Shown here piece by piece: positions 6,628-8,711 of a stretch of 8,711 bases of DNA. Source of the stretch: an uncultured bacterium. Its GTDB lineage: Bacteria; Desulfobacterota; Desulfobulbia; Desulfobulbales; Desulfobulbaceae. Under the pieces are notes generated by a model. It saw only the letters and a program-made list of their open reading frames with translations. It ran no database searches and was not told the origin of the DNA. The translations under genes and the position numbers were made by a program. The DNA is taken from contig CAIMMA010000190.1 in the NCBI GenBank assembly GCA_903842475.1, forward strand, positions 1-8,711. The letters run 5' to 3'. Each line of letters starts with the position of its first letter. Positions within the stretch are counted from its first letter, which is position 1.

Positions 6628-8233
6628 GCAAACCCAGAGCCCCGGCAACCAGAAAATACTCCTCTTCCTGTGCAACTGGGGCGCACACGCCGCCTTCCAG
6701 ACCCTCCAGGATCAACGCCGACCCATCCCCGATGAGATCCACATGGTGCGCACCCCCTGTGCCGGCCGCATTGACCGGGCCTTGTTGCTCAAAGCCTTTG
6801 CCAAAGGTGCCGACGGAGTCGCCCTGGTCGGCTGCGAGCCCGGAACCTGCCGCTACGGCAGCGGTACCGCCACCTCCCAGCGCAACACCCAGGACTTGGG
6901 GCGCATTCTCGACATCATGGGCCTGGGGAGCGAACGGTTGCGTTTTGCCGGCTTTCTCCCCGAACAATCCGAGGAAATGCTCAGTTTCCTCCAGACCTTC
7001 AGCGCCGCTATCCGCGAACTCGGCCCCACCGGGATCGAAGTGACCCCATTTGCGCCGCCTTCGGACGCCAGTACCCGCAAACAGGAACTGCGGCAACTGA
7101 TCGCCACCCACGATATCCATGCCTGCCAGGACTGCGGCAAATGCTCCTCAGCCTGTCCACTGGCGCTGATCGGCAAATCTTTCTCCCCGCGCGCCATCGC
7201 CGCCTCGGTTATCGCCGGCGGTCTCCATTCGCCCGGTGTCCATGAAAATGTCTGGTCTTGCCTGACCTGCGGCCTCTGCTATGATCGTTGTCCCTCGGCT
7301 GTCAATTTTCCCGAGTTCATCAAAGATCTGCGCAATTTCTACCGGGAGACCGAGCTTCCCGGCCAGGAGACCCACGGCGGTTTTTTCCACTCGCTGATGC
7401 GCTCGATGACCTCGCCGGCAATCACCCCCAAACGCTGGAACGATCTGCCCGACGATATCCGCATCGACCCGGAAAGCACCACGCTGTTCTTCGGTGGCTG
7501 CGCCCCCTATTATGATATTTTTTTTGGCAAGCACAGCGACGTGGCAACAGGTCGAATCTTGATCGACAGCCTGCGCCTCCTCAACTTCTTCGATGTCGCC
7601 CCCCGGCTGCTCAACGACGAACGCTGTTGCGGTCACGACCTCCTCTGGTCCGGGGACAAACAAAATTTCAAACGTATCGCCCGCCTCAACGTCGACCAAT
7701 TCCAAACGCTCGGCATCGAAACCGTGATCACCTCCTGTCCCGAGTGCTTCATGACCCTGCACACTACCTACGCTGCCCAGGGGATCGAAACCCCCTTCAA
7801 AGTGGTGCACCTCTACGATTTTCTCGAAGAGCAGATCGACAAAGGGGCTGTTGGTTTCAAGCCGCTCGACCGCAACATCACCTTCCAGGACTCCTGCCGA
7901 CTCGGCCGCCTGGAACACCGGGCCGATCTCCCACGCAAGCTCCTGAAACGTCTCAAACCTCTCAAATTCGAAGAGATGAAAGAATCGGGTAAATCCGCCA
8001 TATGCTGCGGCAACTGCGCCTGGACCGGTTGCGACAGCTACAGCAAGGCCATGCAGGTCAAACGTCTCGAGCAGGTTCAGGCCACTGGCAGCGATCTGTT
8101 GATCACCGCCTGTCCCAAGTGCCAGATCCATCTTAAATGCGCCATGGAGGACCCCTTCCGGCGCGAGCAGCTCAGCATTGAAATGATGGACCTGACCAGT
8201 GTGATCGCCCAGACAATCCGTTGGGAAGAATAA
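6620..8233 (+). CDS. MvhD-HdrC-HdrB-like fusion (heterodisulfide reductase-related protein)
   Basis: The 537-residue protein joins three Hdr-partner modules. Residues 12-140 are MvhD/FlpD-like, a [2Fe-2S] electron shuttle, with C18-N-W, PCAGR (46-50), GADGVALVGCEPGTCRYG (63-80). Residues 165-230 are HdrC-like with two [4Fe-4S] motifs: C169/C172/C175/C179-P and C214/C217/C220/C224-P. Residues 288-505 hold two CCG modules of the HdrB/HdrD type: C294, C336-C337, C373-x2-C376, then C426, C462-C463, C498-x2-C501. These are the ligands expected for the noncubane [4Fe-4S] clusters that reduce disulfides. The frame is open to 6470, but ATG 6620 fits the MvhD start, overlaps the previous stop by 8 bases and has a weak AGAGA upstream. 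The acceptor (heterodisulfide, DsrC-like trisulfide or other) is unknown. The usual second cysteine of the MvhD CNWC motif is glycine here. Confidence 0.88.
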   Translation: MNKQTQSPGNQKILLFLCNWGAHAAFQTLQDQRRPIPDEIHMVRTPCAGRIDRALLLKAFAKGADGVALVGCEPGTCRYGSGTATSQRNTQDLGRILDIMGLGSERLRFAGFLPEQSEEMLSFLQTFSAAIRELGPTGIEVTPFAPPSDASTRKQELRQLIATHDIHACQDCGKCSSACPLALIGKSFSPRAIAASVIAGGLHSPGVHENVWSCLTCGLCYDRCPSAVNFPEFIKDLRNFYRETELPGQETHGGFFHSLMRSMTSPAITPKRWNDLPDDIRIDPESTTLFFGGCAPYYDIFFGKHSDVATGRILIDSLRLLNFFDVAPRLLNDERCCGHDLLWSGDKQNFKRIARLNVDQFQTLGIETVITSCPECFMTLHTTYAAQGIETPFKVVHLYDFLEEQIDKGAVGFKPLDRNITFQDSCRLGRLEHRADLPRKLLKRLKPLKFEEMKESGKSAICCGNCAWTGCDSYSKAMQVKRLEQVQATGSDLLITACPKCQIHLKCAMEDPFRREQLSIEMMDLTSVIAQTIRWEE

Positions 8234-8368
8234 ATTAATAGCAGCGCCTGGTGCGGTCGAAAGTCGCGCGATAACCGCGTCCAAACGATCAGCTCCCATA
8301 ACGCAACATCTGCAGCCGGCCACCCCATGAACTTTGTGCCTACGCAGTTACTTTTTTGGAGAACGAAC
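8234..8368. other. Intergenic gap with hairpin, no clear promoter
   Basis: These 135 bases separate the MvhD-HdrC-HdrB fusion from hdrA. GCGGT (8253-8257) pairs with ACCGC (8274-8278), flanked by a further GG/CC pair, giving a GC-rich hairpin. No T-run follows it directly, so it is not a normal terminator; a six-T run at 8352-8357 is about 75 bases away. I see no convincing -35/-10 pair. The hairpin may be an mRNA processing or stability element that sets the hdrA level relative to upstream genes. Confidence 0.35.
8358..8362 (+). promoter_or_regulatory. Ribosome binding site for hdrA
   Basis: GGAGA lies 6 bases upstream of the ATG at 8369. This is good spacing and a stronger site than those of korC or the upstream fusion gene, and it identifies the start of the last gene. 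Confidence 0.75.
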
Positions 8369-8711
8369 ATGTCAAAGCCTACCCCTACAAAACCAAATGC
8401 CCCTGGTGACCAGGACCCTCGCATCGGTGTGTATGTCTGCCACTGCGGACTCAATATCGAACAGTCCGTGGATTGCCACCGGGTCGCCGAGGGCGCGGCC
8501 GATGCCGCAGGCGTCGTGATTTCGAAAGATATCATCTATGCCTGTTCCGAGCCGGGCCAGCAGCAAATCAAACAGGATATCCTTGAGAACGGGTTGGACC
8601 GGGTGGTGATTGCCTCGTGTTCGCCACGCCTCCATGAGGCGACGTTTAAGAAGATGATTGATTCGGTTGGCCTCAACCCTTACATGCTGGATATGGCCAA
8701 TCTGCGTGAGC
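8369..8711 (+). CDS. hdrA: CoB-CoM heterodisulfide reductase subunit A-like protein (HdrA), 5' part only
   Basis: The first 114 codons are present and the gene runs off the window. The product is the N-terminal cluster domain of a standard HdrA: VCHCGLNI (C24, C26, residues 23-30), ACSEPG (58-63), VVIASCSPRLHE (79-90, with C84) and the ANLRE segment (110-114). In HdrA this domain binds a [4Fe-4S] cluster and precedes the bifurcating FAD domain, which would lie beyond the edge. It is the conventional counterpart of the altered HdrA region in the chimera upstream. Its ribosome site is good, but it is 135 bases from the previous gene, so it may be in the same transcript or separately controlled. 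Length and C-terminal domains cannot be judged. Confidence 0.9.
   Translation, partial: MSKPTPTKPNAPGDQDPRIGVYVCHCGLNIEQSVDCHRVAEGAADAAGVVISKDIIYACSEPGQQQIKQDILENGLDRVVIASCSPRLHEATFKKMIDSVGLNPYMLDMANLRE

Noticed and set aside
8250..8282. Hairpin after the MvhD-HdrC-HdrB gene as an intrinsic terminator
   Set aside because: There is no T-run next to the stem, so I list it only as an intergenic structure.
7148..8323. 391-codon open frame on the - strand under the MvhD-HdrC-HdrB gene
   Set aside because: The + strand carries complete HdrC and CCG motifs here. The antisense frame has no recognisable features or convincing start.
1..8711. CRISPR array, tRNA, rRNA, insertion sequence or phage elements
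   Set aside because: I saw no regularly spaced repeats, tRNA-like folds, terminal inverted repeats or transposase/integrase-type reading frames anywhere in the window.

Overview
The window reads as part of a strictly anaerobic, energy-conserving bacterium. The best guess is a Desulfobacterota-type (deltaproteobacterial) sulfate reducer or sulfur disproportionator. The reasons are a moderately high GC content, Shine-Dalgarno-led bacterial genes, and a dense set of heterodisulfide-reductase-like (Hdr) iron-sulfur flavoproteins of the kind common in that group. This taxonomic guess is inference only.

Layout. Bases 1-282 are mostly non-coding. They hold a possible broken 3' piece of a cytochrome bd oxidase subunit II gene (3-65), a hairpin terminator (84-124), a near-consensus sigma70 promoter (148-176) with a palindrome over its -10 box, and a second hairpin plus T-run (191-226) between that promoter and the first gene. 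From 283 on, everything is on the + strand and looks like one operon: a 2[4Fe-4S] ferredoxin (283-558), then the alpha (584-1729), beta (1734-2582) and gamma (2627-3229) subunits of a 2-oxoacid (probably 2-oxoglutarate):ferredoxin oxidoreductase, in the order D-A-B-C known from oorDABC of epsilonproteobacteria. Next, with a 4-base ATGA overlap, comes a 1133-residue chimeric iron-sulfur flavoprotein (3226-6627) made of HdrA-like and GltD/NfnB-like modules. It is followed, with an 8-base overlap, by a 537-residue MvhD-HdrC-HdrB-like fusion (6620-8233). After a 135-base gap comes the start of a conventional HdrA (8369 to the window edge).

How the genes may work together (inference). The four-subunit KorDABC enzyme interconverts 2-oxoglutarate plus CoA and succinyl-CoA plus CO2, with low-potential ferredoxin electrons. 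The chimera, the MvhD-HdrC-HdrB fusion and HdrA carry the parts of a flavin-based electron-bifurcating or -confurcating machine: a GltD-type FAD/nucleotide module, MvhD as electron shuttle, HdrC-type clusters, and two CCG modules of the heterodisulfide-reductase type. The gene order and overlaps suggest a Kor-Hdr assembly that links 2-oxoacid oxidation or reductive carboxylation directly to a pyridine nucleotide and a disulfide or similar acceptor.

The most notable points are the module order of the chimera with two eroded HdrA-like FAD sites, loss of the NADPH-type arginine pair in its GltD module, a cysteine-rich replacement of an HdrA cluster motif, a missing MvhD cysteine, and the promoter-plus-terminator leader.
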